A DNA stretch of 61,763 nucleotides from Cytophagaceae bacterium (GCA_029237685.1 JAQZBV010000027.1:1-61763); one strand, 5' to 3'; shown: positions 39,965 through 50,535, counted from the first letter of the stretch. Notes: generated by a model from the letters alone, not told the origin. Numbers and translations: made by a program.

Positions 39965-42286
39965 TCAATAATAAACCACCTCTATCTCTATATTGCTATT
40001 GTTCCCCTTATCATCACTGCAGGATATTTTAAGAATACCTTCTTCCGGCGTAAAGAACACCGGTTCTCCGATTTTTGCTTCCTTATAGAATACATCGTTG
40101 ATGTACCAAAATACTTTCTTGACATCGGAGGCGCATCTGCTCTTGAGTAAAATTTCTGAGGGCGATAGTTTTTCGATCAGGTATTCTTTGCGGTGTATAG
40201 GCGATATGATTTCAGGCGGTTTACCTGTGACACTGTAATCACAGTAAGGATTGTGAGGAGGCACGGCATCGAAAGGCAATTGTTCTCTTTGATAGAACGA
40301 TACCATTTCCGGTGAGAGGTTCAGGAATGTTTTTTTGATGTAACCCAGTTCGGGCATGCAATTGCCGCAATACCTGAATTTCCCATCAGGCGATACAAAC
40401 ACCGATTGAAGGTGCGTGCATTTTTTTCCGGGAGAAATGTTGGGTATGAAATAATCCATGACGGTATGTTGACACAATTCCCCGGGCGTTAACCCGCTTT
40501 CGGGACACACATAGCGGAAAGAGAGTTGCTGCGGTTTCTCAAACCAATCACCGGAGGCATTATAATCTAAGGCATTGAACAGTTGAAACAAAAGGGGAGT
40601 GGCGATGTCTGCGCCTGTCAATTCCGGTACGCCTTCTCCGTTAAAGTTTCCGATCCATACACCGATGGTGTAGTTTTTGGAATAACCGATACTCCAGGCA
40701 TCACGCCGGCCGTAAGAAGTGCCTGTTTTCCAGGCGATGCGAGGCACGCGGTAGGTGTTTTGGAAATGGTTGGGTAAATCGGGTCTGCTGATGGTCGATA
40801 AGATTTCATGAATCATATAAGCAGAAGCAGGACTAAACAATTCTACCGAGCGCTTGTCTTTGTTGTTTTTCGTTAAATGGTAAGGAATCAGTTTCCCTTT
40901 ATTCGTAAAGGCTGTAAAAGCATGCGTGATTTCTTCCAAGGTTACACCGCATCCTCCTAGTATTAGAGAAGGTCCGAGTTGATTGGCTTTTTTATTTATC
41001 GTTTGAAAGCCTCCTTTTTTTAATACATCAATAAATTCTTTTTGCCCTACCAGTTCCAGTGTTTTCACAGCCGGTATATTTAGTGAATAAGACAAGGCTT
41101 TTTCAACACTGACTTTTCCATAAAATTTCTGATCAAAATTAGCAGGTGCATAACCATTGAAATCAGTGGGTACATCAGCGATGATGCTTTTAGGCGTTAA
41201 TAGACCTTTATCAAAGGCTTGTGCATAGACAAAAGGTTTTAATGTACTCCCGGGTGATCGTATGGCTTGTGTGCCGTCAATCTGTCCGTCGTGTTCGCTG
41301 TCTTTAAAATCTGTTGAGGCTATGTAACCGATGATTTCTTTGGTGTTGTTGTTCATCACAATAATGGAGGCATTGAAGATCCCTTTTCTGTGCTGGCGAA
41401 GCAGGTATTGGCTGGAAAGGGTCTCGCATGTTTTTTGTGTCTTGGCTTCAATGCAGGAAAATATTTGATGTTCTTCCGGATAAGTCTTTTTTAATCGCAA
41501 GGCCAGTTGTGTGATCTCCTGCGGCATGGGATGACGGTGAACAAGCAATGGTTCTTTGATCGCATCTTCCAGTTCTTCTGTCGTAAAAATTTCTCCTTCC
41601 ACATAGCGACGAAGCCACTTGTTTCTTTCGGTGATGATATTCAGGTTGGCTCTTCCCGGACGGAGTGAGCTGGGTCTGTTGGGAACGATCGTCAATACCG
41701 CTATTTCTGCCGGACTCACTTGTCGCAGGTTTTTCTTGAAGTAAATCATAGCAGCGGAACTTACGCCTTCTACATTGCTGCCGTATGGAATATAATTCAG
41801 GTACAAGTGAAGGATTTCTTTTTTGCTGTAGGTCAACTCCAATTGCAGGGCACGAAAAAGTTCTACGAGTTTGTTGCTGTAAGATCTTTTCTTTGGTTCC
41901 ATGAGTCTTGCCACTTGCATGGTAATCGTCGAGGCGCCGGAAGTTTTTTTATGCTTGATTAGATTATTGGTCAAGGCTCTTCCAATGGCTAAAGGATTAA
42001 AACCCGGATGGTAATAAAAGTATTGGTCTTCTTTGTATAAGAAAGCATCGATAAGATGCTGCGGGATTTCTTCCGCATCAGCCGCCAATCGCCACTTGTC
42101 ATCGGGTGTTAAAAAAGCATGGATGGTGTTTTTCTTGCTGTCGAGAACTTGTACCGAATACTTTTTAAGCGGAGGTAAAGGGAAAAGTATGTTTAGAATG
42201 AAAAAGAGAAGTACAAAAAAGAGTATCCCTATGCCGAAGGAATAGGCATAGGGATGTCTTTTAAAATACTTCTTGAATTTATTCAT
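39965..42286 (-). CDS. pbpC: Penicillin-binding protein 1C
   Basis: A 773-residue bifunctional-type class A PBP. A membrane anchor lies at residues 13-35. The GT51 transglycosylase domain includes EDQYFYYHPGFNPLAIGRAL and ASTITMQVARL. The transpeptidase domain has S347-T-L-K350 in IRSPGSTLKPF, the SxN-type box around YSLNIPAVK, and KTGTS. The C-terminal PBP1C domain (biPBP_C) is at about 690-773. It works in peptidoglycan synthesis or repair. The alpha-2-macroglobulin gene lies directly upstream in the same direction, an association well known from proteobacteria, where the pair is proposed to guard and repair a breached envelope. Confidence 0.95.
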   Translation of the reverse strand: MNKFKKYFKRHPYAYSFGIGILFFVLLFFILNILFPLPPLKKYSVQVLDSKKNTIHAFLTPDDKWRLAADAEEIPQHLIDAFLYKEDQYFYYHPGFNPLAIGRALTNNLIKHKKTSGASTITMQVARLMEPKKRSYSNKLVELFRALQLELTYSKKEILHLYLNYIPYGSNVEGVSSAAMIYFKKNLRQVSPAEIAVLTIVPNRPSSLRPGRANLNIITERNKWLRRYVEGEIFTTEELEDAIKEPLLVHRHPMPQEITQLALRLKKTYPEEHQIFSCIEAKTQKTCETLSSQYLLRQHRKGIFNASIIVMNNNTKEIIGYIASTDFKDSEHDGQIDGTQAIRSPGSTLKPFVYAQAFDKGLLTPKSIIADVPTDFNGYAPANFDQKFYGKVSVEKALSYSLNIPAVKTLELVGQKEFIDVLKKGGFQTINKKANQLGPSLILGGCGVTLEEITHAFTAFTNKGKLIPYHLTKNNKDKRSVELFSPASAYMIHEILSTISRPDLPNHFQNTYRVPRIAWKTGTSYGRRDAWSIGYSKNYTIGVWIGNFNGEGVPELTGADIATPLLFQLFNALDYNASGDWFEKPQQLSFRYVCPESGLTPGELCQHTVMDYFIPNISPGKKCTHLQSVFVSPDGKFRYCGNCMPELGYIKKTFLNLSPEMVSFYQREQLPFDAVPPHNPYCDYSVTGKPPEIISPIHRKEYLIEKLSPSEILLKSRCASDVKKVFWYINDVFYKEAKIGEPVFFTPEEGILKISCSDDKGNNSNIEIEVVYY

Positions 42287-42330
42287 TAACGAAACTCTCA
42301 GATATTATTAATCGATTTAGTTTTTGTTAA

Positions 42331-42396
42331 ACTAACAACTAACAACTAACAACTAACAACTAACAACTAACAACTAACAACTAACAACTAACAACT
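42331..42396. repeat. Heptanucleotide tandem repeat (ACTAACA)9
   Basis: About nine tandem ACTAACA units fill the gap between the alpha-2-macroglobulin stop and the pbpC start. Copy number may vary and could affect expression of pbpC by changing spacing or termination. Confidence 0.9.
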
Positions 42397-45300
42397 ATTC
42401 AACTTCTATCGTCCCTGCCCCAGAGTACGAATGATACTCTCCGTTATACATCGCATCCGCACTGACAGGCCCCATTTTAAACTTGCCTTTGCTGACGGCG
42501 CGCACGACATAGTAATAGTTCTTCGTTTCTCTTGTCGCTGACGTGTACAGGTTCATTCGGTCGTCTCGGAAGTCGAAATGTTCGGGCACGGTGTTGTCAG
42601 TGATCCAAGGAATTTCAGATTGCTCTGACAAACGTGGATTTTCAATTTCAAATCCTGCCGGCAGAATGTCTGTGATCACGACATTGTTTACCGTCGACTG
42701 ATCCAGCGTGTTCAAGGACAAACGGATCACGATCAAATCGTTTTGTTTGAATTCATTCGACGTGATGACTTTTCCATTTCTGTCAAAGAATAATTTTCTG
42801 ACTTTGATGTATTTGTCTTCTTCTTTCACTTCACCTGTTGCAGATAATCCTTCTCCTTCCCAGAAATAATAGAGGGTACCGGTACCGCTGGTTTTGATGC
42901 TGATGTTTTTACCCAGGATATTATTCGTGATGACCAGGTTGCCTTTGGCAAACTGACCAACGGTTTTTCCATCTGCTGTAACAGTAGCTGTCATGTCGCT
43001 TTCATTGGCTTGCTTTGCCAATTTACCCAGCGCGACAAAGGCAAAGGCCATCTCTTGCGTATTCAGGTATTTTTTGCTTTTGATCTGGTCGGACAAGTGT
43101 TTGGCCAATACGCCGATCTGTGCATTTTTAGGATCGGTATCGATCAACATGTTCAGCGAGATACCCATGTCGCGGATGTACGAGTAGAAGTTACCGTCAA
43201 AACTATTGATGGATCTTTCGCCGGTTATGTTTGCCGGAACGATGGTTCTGAAACTGCTGTTGTCTCCCAACAAAAGGTAGGTACAAGCCAGTAAGTATTT
43301 CGAATCTACCGCCAGCAAGTTCAGGTTAGACTTGTAGTAGTTCATTGTAGAGACTTCCTGGTGTCCTGCCAACGCCAAGACATAGAGCGAATAGAAAATT
43401 TCTTTCGAAGCGATTTGTTTGGTCTTGTAAGTATTGTTGTCGATGTAGTAATACAAATCTTCCGTGGATTTGTTTTTCAATTTGGAAGACAAGTAGCTGT
43501 ACATTTTATCCATCACATCGGTGTTCACCTGGAAACCTGCTTTTTGCGCCTCGTACATAAAGTGGGCCGCATACACTGTTCCCCACCAGCTTTCCTGGTA
43601 TCCGCCTGCCCAATAGCTTACTGATCCATTGTAGAGTTGCATGGCATTCAGTTTGCGTATCGCTTCCTGTACATTGTAATCCGGATTTTCTCCGCTGCGG
43701 TTGCCTTGCTTCAAGGTTTTGATCAGGTCTTTCACATACAATTGCGGGAAGGCTTTGGAAACCGTTTGTTCCACGCACCCGTGAGGATAGCCGATCAACT
43801 CGTCGAGGTTACCATAGAACTGCGTCAAGGGTGAAGTACTGATCACCAGTTTCCCTTTAGACGAGTTAGGAATAAAGTTAGCGGCCGTATTGAATGATTT
43901 GCTTTGTCCGCCGGTGATGATGCCTGAATCTGAAATTTTAATCAAAGAAGAAGCCGGTCTCACGGTGATGAAATTGTCTTCTTTGAAATTTTCTTTCAAG
44001 GCGGACACTACGGTGGAAATGCTCACTTCTCCCGTTTGCAAACCGGCGATCGCTTTGAAGTACACTTTCGATTCGCTATTAGGATTCACAGTGATTCTTT
44101 GTGTCGGTTTATCCACTAATGTCAATGGACCGCTTACGTTCAGTTTCACATCGCTGACTGCGGCTTGTGCCGTGGTATTGGTGATGTTGACCGGTATTAG
44201 CACCGTATCACCAGGACTTAAGAATCTTGGCAGAGATGTATACACCACCATAGGGTCAGCGACTTTCATGTTGGCGTGTGCGGACCCAAAGGCATCACCT
44301 TGGTAGGCGACAGCCATGATCCGCAGGTCTCCGGAGAAGGAAGGGATGTTAATGGTGTAGCATACTTCTCCATCGGAATTGGTTCTCAGCGGTGTGCTCC
44401 AGTAAGCCATCAGGTTTACTCTTCGGTTGGACATCGGATTGACGCGTTTCTCTAAGTCATAACCGTCACCGGCCATGGCACTTTGTGATTTGCGCAGTTC
44501 AGGTAGCAAGTTAGGGTAGATGTCATAGCTGGCTACTTCCAACGCTTTCTTGCGGAAGAAGTATTCGTAGGGATCGGGACTCTGTGTGTTTTTCAATTGC
44601 AGAATGCCTTCGTCCACCACTGCTATAGTCACTTCAATGTCTTTGTCTTCACCGGCTTTCACACATATCGTTTGCTTGGTATTCGAACGGCTGCGCGGCA
44701 CGGCTTTGATGCTGACCGGGATGATGTGTTTTTTATCCACCGCTTTGAGTGGAATAAAACCATGTGCCACAGTCAACGGTATTTGCTGGTTGCTGTGTGG
44801 TTTGATCAACGTGGCAGTGATGTAGGCGTTGGGTAAAAATTCTTTCTTCACAGGAATGGTCAACGAAGCCGATCTGTGATCGGTTTCGACGTAATGGTAT
44901 TCCAATACATTGTTGCGTTCTATGGTCACCAATAATTTTCCTGCAAAAGGTGTTTTGAATAAGATCTTCGCCTCGTCACCTACGTTGTATTCTGCTTTAT
45001 CCGTTTCGATGATTACACTTCCTTCGGTGTTCACTTCGAAAGAGGAGTTAGTTGTACCGTAACCGTAAGCATAGAATTCCGTCGATACGTAGGACTTAGA
45101 ACCGGGCATGTAGGCACGCACTTCATATTCTCCGGAAGTGTTGGGATAGAAATTGTAGATGTAGTCCTGGTTGCCGAAAGAAATTGTTTTCTCTTCCAGT
45201 ACGGTTTCTTTTTTCTCTGAGACGTAACGGTAACCGTCGTAGTTGTTGCGTATGACGGTTTGCCATTCGTGCTTGATCACTTGCACTTTGGCTTTGGCAC

Positions 45301-47803
45301 CGCTGACGCGCTTGCCGTCTTTGTTTACGGCGCACAAGGCGATGGGTAAGGTTTGTTTGGTGCCTACATAAGAATCGGTGTATTTGATGCCGACTAATGT
45401 ACTTTGTGTCAGTAAATCAAAACTCTTTACCGAATGCACAGGTCTTCCGGATTCATCAAATACGGTCAGGTAAATTTTACCATCCAGGATTCCATTGTTC
45501 AGGTAGGCTCCAGGAAATTCAAAGGTTTCTTTGGCAAAGCCTTCATCGTCTGTCGTGCCTTGACGCAGGTCTTCTTCAAATGTTCGTTGATCGGAACCGG
45601 ACAATGTAAATCCATACGCTTCAAATCCTTTCGGCGCGAAATATTTGGTGCGCAAGGTCATTTGCATTTCGTAGTTTCTCCCAGATGCCGGCGGACCAAA
45701 GAAGTTTTCTGCTTTCGCATCCACTTTTAATTCCTGATCCAAAGTCACGACATTACTGCTTAAGGTCGTATTGATTTTAATTCTATCCGGTAAAAACTCT
45801 TCTACGCTGATGTACTTAGATTGCAACAATACATCATTGGCAGTATAAATCTCAGCGGTGTATGTTCCGGTTACAACTGTTGTTGGCAAAGGAATGCCGG
45901 TAGCGAAAGCTCCTTCGTCGTTGAGTGTGCCGCGTTTGGTCACAAACTCTTTTCCATTGGGTAAAGTCAGTGTAACTTTGATCGGTGTCTTGGCTAAAGG
46001 TTTCAAGTTATGATCTCTGACCACCGCATTGAGGTAAACGGTTTCACCCGGACGGTAGATGTCTCTGTCGCCGTATAAGAAGGCATCGTAACCGGATGGG
46101 TTGTCTCTGGAGCCGCCTACGTCAAAGCGAGAGGTTTCTACTTGCGAGTGACTAAAGAATAAATAGTTGAAATCGTTTTTGTTTTGGCAGGTCACCATTC
46201 TCACATTGAAGCCTGGTGCTTTTTTCTTCACGTTATCGAATGTGGCCACACCTTCACTGTTTGTTTTGGCCGTATACACTTGTTGGTTGTTGCTACTGAT
46301 CAGGTTTACAGTAGCATTTTCAATTGGTGTGGCGTTGATGATGGAATTGACAAATACCATGACCTGATCGTCTGTCGCTTTCGTGATCATCCCGATGTCA
46401 GACAAGGAAACGACTTTCGTCGCATTAATGTAGTTATCGCTTTCTGATTGCACTTTCACCACATAGATTCCTTTGAAATCGTTGATGTTGTCAAACTGCA
46501 GGGGCAATAAGGAAACTCCATTGTCTTTGCTCAACGACTTGGTTGAAATGACTTTGTCGTAAACCACATCTCCTAAGTTGGACATGTCCAGGTAATCGTA
46601 GTCTGAATAGTAATCCGACTCGTATTCGTAAGAAGAGAAGTAATAACTGTTTTGACTAAAGAACGCGTTGATGTTGTTCTCGTAGATTTTATGCACCGTC
46701 ACTTGTATGTCGGAGACATTGATGATTTGTAAACCAATGTTTTTAAAACCGGCATTGCTGAGGTAGATCCCTTTTTTATTGGCGAAACTGATGTAAGGCT
46801 CTTGTGGACCGAACACTACCGTTTGTTCGTACTCAGAAGGCAGGCGGCCTCCGAAGATTCCTTCCAGGTCTTTTTTAATCGTAACGTTATAGGTTTGTTT
46901 TTCCACAAACTCTGCATTGATTCTAAATCCGCCTCCTGTTTTTTCTGTGGTGAAAGCAATGGCGGGTTCAATGGATACCTGTGCACTGATGTTGGCACTG
47001 CCCACTTCCTGATTGGTGGTCGTTTGCAAATAGCCTTTTCCATTTTCATACAAACTCTGAATTTGAATGATCCTGAAATTATCTTTCGAAGGAACAATGC
47101 TTTTGAATACAATCGGTTCTTTGGTTTGGTAACTGCCGGTGGTACATTTCAATCCGGGTTTGATGGTGATCACAATAGGCTTGTCGTTGTAATTGCCATT
47201 TTCTTTGATCGCTATATTGACGACAGAGTTCACTCCGTTGGTATGAATATCGAAAGCCACCGGGGCACCGCCGACACTGATCTCCATCAGAGTCTTCAAC
47301 TGTCCGGTGTTGATCGCATAATTAAAAGAAAGTTCATTGACCACTTCATTGATCGATCGGTCGATTTCATTTTTTGCCCAAAACGTATTGAGGTTAATGA
47401 CATTTAAGTACGGTGTATGAAAAGAAAATTGTTTGTCTTCATCGCGGAGTTCTTTTCTATCGACAGCACCTTCAGAGATCTTGTCGCTGAACACAGCGGT
47501 ATAATCTGTACTTTCTTCAAAACGAATTTCCGGTGAAAAAGTCAGTTCGTTTTTTGATGTCCACTTGAATTTACCTTTTACTGCGGGAGTGAAGGTGATG
47601 TAAGTTTCTCTCGACCATTGATTGATCAAGGAGTCAGGCGCAAGGTCTTCACTGAATGTAAACGTGAGGTTTTGTTGTTGTTCAATGATGTCTTGGAAAT
47701 TTTTTCCGGTGATCTTAAGATCGCCGTCACTACTGCAAGAAGTAAAAACAAGCGTAGCGGCAAAGCAGAGGTAGGAGAGGAAGTGTCCAATTGTTTTTTT
47801 CAT
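42395..47803 (-). CDS. Bacterial alpha-2-macroglobulin family lipoprotein
   Basis: An 1802-residue protein anchored by a lipoprotein signal (LVFTSC, Cys23). The MG-type beta-domains run to about residue 1100. The bait-like and A2M parts follow, and the thioester motif C1343-V-E-Q1346 lies in GYPHGCVEQTVSKAF. The thioester domain of alpha-helical pairs comes next (about 1330-1620) and a receptor-like C-terminal domain ends the protein. The intact CxEQ indicates it can trap proteases covalently. It is the upstream partner of pbpC, so host or predator proteases entering through a damaged wall are the likely targets. Length is typical for the Bacteroidota type. Confidence 0.94.
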   Translation of the reverse strand: MKKTIGHFLSYLCFAATLVFTSCSSDGDLKITGKNFQDIIEQQQNLTFTFSEDLAPDSLINQWSRETYITFTPAVKGKFKWTSKNELTFSPEIRFEESTDYTAVFSDKISEGAVDRKELRDEDKQFSFHTPYLNVINLNTFWAKNEIDRSINEVVNELSFNYAINTGQLKTLMEISVGGAPVAFDIHTNGVNSVVNIAIKENGNYNDKPIVITIKPGLKCTTGSYQTKEPIVFKSIVPSKDNFRIIQIQSLYENGKGYLQTTTNQEVGSANISAQVSIEPAIAFTTEKTGGGFRINAEFVEKQTYNVTIKKDLEGIFGGRLPSEYEQTVVFGPQEPYISFANKKGIYLSNAGFKNIGLQIINVSDIQVTVHKIYENNINAFFSQNSYYFSSYEYESDYYSDYDYLDMSNLGDVVYDKVISTKSLSKDNGVSLLPLQFDNINDFKGIYVVKVQSESDNYINATKVVSLSDIGMITKATDDQVMVFVNSIINATPIENATVNLISSNNQQVYTAKTNSEGVATFDNVKKKAPGFNVRMVTCQNKNDFNYLFFSHSQVETSRFDVGGSRDNPSGYDAFLYGDRDIYRPGETVYLNAVVRDHNLKPLAKTPIKVTLTLPNGKEFVTKRGTLNDEGAFATGIPLPTTVVTGTYTAEIYTANDVLLQSKYISVEEFLPDRIKINTTLSSNVVTLDQELKVDAKAENFFGPPASGRNYEMQMTLRTKYFAPKGFEAYGFTLSGSDQRTFEEDLRQGTTDDEGFAKETFEFPGAYLNNGILDGKIYLTVFDESGRPVHSVKSFDLLTQSTLVGIKYTDSYVGTKQTLPIALCAVNKDGKRVSGAKAKVQVIKHEWQTVIRNNYDGYRYVSEKKETVLEEKTISFGNQDYIYNFYPNTSGEYEVRAYMPGSKSYVSTEFYAYGYGTTNSSFEVNTEGSVIIETDKAEYNVGDEAKILFKTPFAGKLLVTIERNNVLEYHYVETDHRSASLTIPVKKEFLPNAYITATLIKPHSNQQIPLTVAHGFIPLKAVDKKHIIPVSIKAVPRSRSNTKQTICVKAGEDKDIEVTIAVVDEGILQLKNTQSPDPYEYFFRKKALEVASYDIYPNLLPELRKSQSAMAGDGYDLEKRVNPMSNRRVNLMAYWSTPLRTNSDGEVCYTINIPSFSGDLRIMAVAYQGDAFGSAHANMKVADPMVVYTSLPRFLSPGDTVLIPVNITNTTAQAAVSDVKLNVSGPLTLVDKPTQRITVNPNSESKVYFKAIAGLQTGEVSISTVVSALKENFKEDNFITVRPASSLIKISDSGIITGGQSKSFNTAANFIPNSSKGKLVISTSPLTQFYGNLDELIGYPHGCVEQTVSKAFPQLYVKDLIKTLKQGNRSGENPDYNVQEAIRKLNAMQLYNGSVSYWAGGYQESWWGTVYAAHFMYEAQKAGFQVNTDVMDKMYSYLSSKLKNKSTEDLYYYIDNNTYKTKQIASKEIFYSLYVLALAGHQEVSTMNYYKSNLNLLAVDSKYLLACTYLLLGDNSSFRTIVPANITGERSINSFDGNFYSYIRDMGISLNMLIDTDPKNAQIGVLAKHLSDQIKSKKYLNTQEMAFAFVALGKLAKQANESDMTATVTADGKTVGQFAKGNLVITNNILGKNISIKTSGTGTLYYFWEGEGLSATGEVKEEDKYIKVRKLFFDRNGKVITSNEFKQNDLIVIRLSLNTLDQSTVNNVVITDILPAGFEIENPRLSEQSEIPWITDNTVPEHFDFRDDRMNLYTSATRETKNYYYVVRAVSKGKFKMGPVSADAMYNGEYHSYSGAGTIEVE

Positions 47804-48059
47804 AAAAAAGATGAGTTGAAGGTGCCTGATATCCGACGAAGATATGTAGAGTAATTTAGTTTTTGGACGTGATATTATACTAGTGGTAGGGGGAATTTAT
47901 TTTTAAGGGAGAGATGTAAAAGTTTGGAGAGGAAAAGGTGTTTTAGTTTTGTTAAGGTTGGATAGGAATAAAGGAAAGTAAGTAGTTTATAGATTAAAGA
48001 AAGAGATCGGTATGCAGGAATTATCGGAGTTGATTGTCTATGAATTACTGTATTGATTT

Positions 48060-48255
48060 TGGCATTCCCTCCTTCGTCGGGCCGGGCTTTCGCCACTCTC
48101 CCGCCAAGGCGGGATCAGACAATGGCTCAATCCCTAATGCGGTTTCGGCTTATGTACAAGGGATCAGCGTTAGGGATCGAGTGGAAAGCCCGGAGCGCGA
48201 AGGTTTTGTGTGGAAGGCGGACTTGGAGCGAGAGCCCGACCGCCAGTACTAGGGT
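48060..48255 (-). repeat. Interspersed GC-rich element, family E, copy 2
   Basis: Read on the minus strand it has GGCGGTCGGGCTCTCGCTCC, CTCCGGGCTTTCCACTCGAT then CCCTAACGC, parallel to the copy at 2587-2755. A further inverted part (CCCGCCTTGGCGGG hairpin, GCGAAAGCCCGGCCCGACG) follows. It fills most of the 541-bp gene-free gap 47804-48344; the rest of the gap shows nothing recognised. Confidence 0.6.
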
Positions 48256-48344
48256 TGTTTAAAGCATTAAGATCGATTGGCGGTAACGCCCAACTTTATC
48301 TTATGCTCTTCATGAATCTTCTCTTACTAAATAGAAACATCTCC

Positions 48345-48986
48345 CTATTTTTTAGAAGACACATTATTAACGGGTACATACAAGACCTTCTTGGTCTCGA
48401 AAAATTCTTCCTGGAAAAAATCAGAAAGGTTGTAGAGTTGCACCGGTTTATTCAATTCTTTGATTTCTTCGTCCAGGTCTCCTCCTTTTAAGTATAGGAT
48501 ACCGTTTTTCAGGTCATTGAATTGTTCGGCAGAGTATTTATTCTTAGTCCAGCCAAAAAACGGCTTGAGTCTGGTCACGGCACGGCTGACAATAAAGTGA
48601 AACTTCTCGTCTACTTCTTCCGCTCGCCCATGAATAGCCGTTAAATTAGTTAAACCGATGGCATCCGAAACCTCTTGCACCACTTTGATTTTTTTACCGA
48701 TCGAATCAATCAATACAAAAGTTGTTTCAGGAAAAAGAATAGCCAGTGGAATACCAGGAAAGCCTCCGCCTGTGCCGATGTCTAGGACACGGGTACCGGG
48801 TTTGAAGGACATGACTTTGGCGATCCCTAAAGAATGTAAAATGTGGCGTTCATACAGAAAGTCGATGTCTTTTCTTGAAATGACATTGATCTGTTCGTTC
48901 CAGGCCGCATATAAAGAGTCTAGCTGCGCAAACTGTTTGAGTTGGCCTTCACTTAATCCAGGAAAGTATTTGGTAATCAACTCCAC
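48345..48986 (-). CDS. rsmG: 16S rRNA (guanine-N7)-methyltransferase G
   Basis: A 213-residue SAM-dependent enzyme that methylates G527 of 16S rRNA. The SAM-binding loop is VLDIGTGGGFPGIPLAILFP, followed by LIDSIGKKIKVVQEVSDAIG and FIVSRAVTRL, all typical of RsmG (GidB). Length is standard. It starts 4 bp after the sigma-factor stop, so they are co-transcribed. Loss of rsmG usually gives low-level streptomycin resistance. Confidence 0.96.
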   Translation of the reverse strand: MELITKYFPGLSEGQLKQFAQLDSLYAAWNEQINVISRKDIDFLYERHILHSLGIAKVMSFKPGTRVLDIGTGGGFPGIPLAILFPETTFVLIDSIGKKIKVVQEVSDAIGLTNLTAIHGRAEEVDEKFHFIVSRAVTRLKPFFGWTKNKYSAEQFNDLKNGILYLKGGDLDEEIKELNKPVQLYNLSDFFQEEFFETKKVLYVPVNNVSSKK

Positions 48987-48990
48987 GGTA

Positions 48991-49599
48991 TTACATGGAG
49001 TCTTTGCGGTTCTTCACCAGGTCATACAGCAATTCACGTGCTCTGTGCAATTGCGCTTTGACAGTTCCCAAAGGAGCATCCAGTTCTACCGCGATTTCTT
49101 CGTAAGACAATTCTTCGAAGTAGCGCAGTTTGACTAAGGTCTGGTATTTCGGAGGAAGCTTGGTGACGATGGATTGTACCAAAGCTACTTTTTGAGCTTT
49201 GATGGCTTCTTCCATAGGATTCAGCCCGCCATCTTTAAATTCCATGTCTACATTTTCACCTGCATCGTCTTTGTACGTACCGCTGATACTGGTAGTAGCC
49301 AGTTTCTTCTTACGCATGAAATCGATACAGTTGTTGGTAGCAATACGAAACAGCCAGGTAGAAAAAGTAAATTCAGGATTGAATTTTTGCAGGTTTTTGA
49401 AGGCTTTGGCAAACGCTTCAATGGTAAGGTCTTCAGCGTCATCTACATTTCTGATCATTTTCAGGATCATGTGGTAGACCGGTTTTTTATACCTTGACAT
49501 CAGTTCGGCAAAGGCTTTCTCGTCTCCTGTAGATTTTGCTCTTTCTATCAGCAGGAAGTCTTTCTTTGCTTTTTCTGAAAACTCTCTGTTCAGTTCCAT
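48991..49599 (-). CDS. ECF-type RNA polymerase sigma factor
   Basis: A 202-residue sigma-70 family factor with only regions 2 and 4. Region 2 has DDAEDLTIEAFAKAFKNLQK and WLFRIATNNCIDFMRKKKL. Region 4 has LRYFEELSYEEIAVELDAPL then GTVKAQLHRARELLYDLV. No anti-sigma gene is adjacent; it lies between a glycosyltransferase and rsmG, a linkage common in Bacteroidota. It may be a housekeeping-like alternative sigma controlled otherwise than by an anti-sigma. Confidence 0.94.
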   Translation of the reverse strand: MELNREFSEKAKKDFLLIERAKSTGDEKAFAELMSRYKKPVYHMILKMIRNVDDAEDLTIEAFAKAFKNLQKFNPEFTFSTWLFRIATNNCIDFMRKKKLATTSISGTYKDDAGENVDMEFKDGGLNPMEEAIKAQKVALVQSIVTKLPPKYQTLVKLRYFEELSYEEIAVELDAPLGTVKAQLHRARELLYDLVKNRKDSM

Positions 49600-49608
49600 T
49601 TTTTATTT

Positions 49609-50535
49609 TTAACCAAAAAGCGTTAAAAGCATAAAGAAGGAAAGCCAGAACAAAGAAGCCGAAAGCCAATAGGCACCCAGCACTTTGCGGGTAAAGGGTT
49701 TATACTGTGCCCCTGCAGATAAATGCCTTCTTTTCTGCCTCCACCAGGCTTTTAAGGATGGAGGCGGAAAGGTCAGGACAAAACTTTCAGGTTCGATACA
49801 GGTAATGGCATCCGGCCCAATCGATAACTGGTTGATCAGGAGGTCATCATCCCCACCCAGGTGGTTTTGAAAAGGAAAGTCATCCAGGTGTGGTTCGATA
49901 AAACTTTTTCTATAACCCAGGTTTCTGCCTACTCCCATATACGTATAGCCGGCATTGGCCATAGAGAAATATTGCAAGGCAGTAAAAAGGGTTTCTGTTT
50001 GAATGACTTTATTAAGCAAGCCGGCTTGTTCTTCGTAAGGACTATAACCCAAAAAAATGGATGTATTGGAAAGGGTCAATTGCTTGACGATGTGAAAGAG
50101 CCAGTATTCTGACAATGGCAAACAGTCTGAATCCGTCAATGCCAGAAGGGGATATGTTGTGGCTTTGATCCCCTGACTTAACGCATATTTTTTGGAGTTC
50201 CAGTTTTCTGGTGTGGAGGCAATGGTCACTACCTTTAATAGAGGGAACTGTTTTTGTTGTTCTGCTAACCAGGACGCAGTACCGTCAGTAGACCGGTCAT
50301 TGACAATCACAACTTCAAAAATGACACGCTGTTGGTCGAGCAATACGGGCAGGAGTTTTTGCAAGCCACCTCTATTATTATGTGCGCAAACGACTACAGA
50401 GATGCCTTCGACTTCTTTTCCGGCAGAGGAGGCTTTAATGGGCTTGCGGAATTTTACTTGCAAACGGAAGAACAGCCATCCTATAAGTCGCAGGAAGGCA
50501 GACAGCAGGTATATGCACCATAAAAAAACAATCAT
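49609..50535 (-). CDS. Family 2 glycosyltransferase, membrane-bound
   Basis: A 308-residue enzyme. There is a membrane segment at residues 2-22 and a second at the C terminus (about 288-306). The GT-A core has EGISVVVCAHNNRGGLQKLL, VNDRSTDGTASWLAEQQKQF and ALTDSDCLPLSEYWL, with the DSD metal motif. A QKRRH-type acceptor motif (WWRQKRRHLSAG) replaces QxxRW. The product may be an envelope glycan or glycolipid. It starts the operon with the sigma factor (9 bp gap) and rsmG. Confidence 0.9.
   Translation of the reverse strand: MIVFLWCIYLLSAFLRLIGWLFFRLQVKFRKPIKASSAGKEVEGISVVVCAHNNRGGLQKLLPVLLDQQRVIFEVVIVNDRSTDGTASWLAEQQKQFPLLKVVTIASTPENWNSKKYALSQGIKATTYPLLALTDSDCLPLSEYWLFHIVKQLTLSNTSIFLGYSPYEEQAGLLNKVIQTETLFTALQYFSMANAGYTYMGVGRNLGYRKSFIEPHLDDFPFQNHLGGDDDLLINQLSIGPDAITCIEPESFVLTFPPPSLKAWWRQKRRHLSAGAQYKPFTRKVLGAYWLSASLFWLSFFMLLTLFG

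Noticed and set aside
46802..47407. Open plus-strand frame of 201 codons
   Set aside because: It is antisense to the alpha-2-macroglobulin gene; no family pattern.
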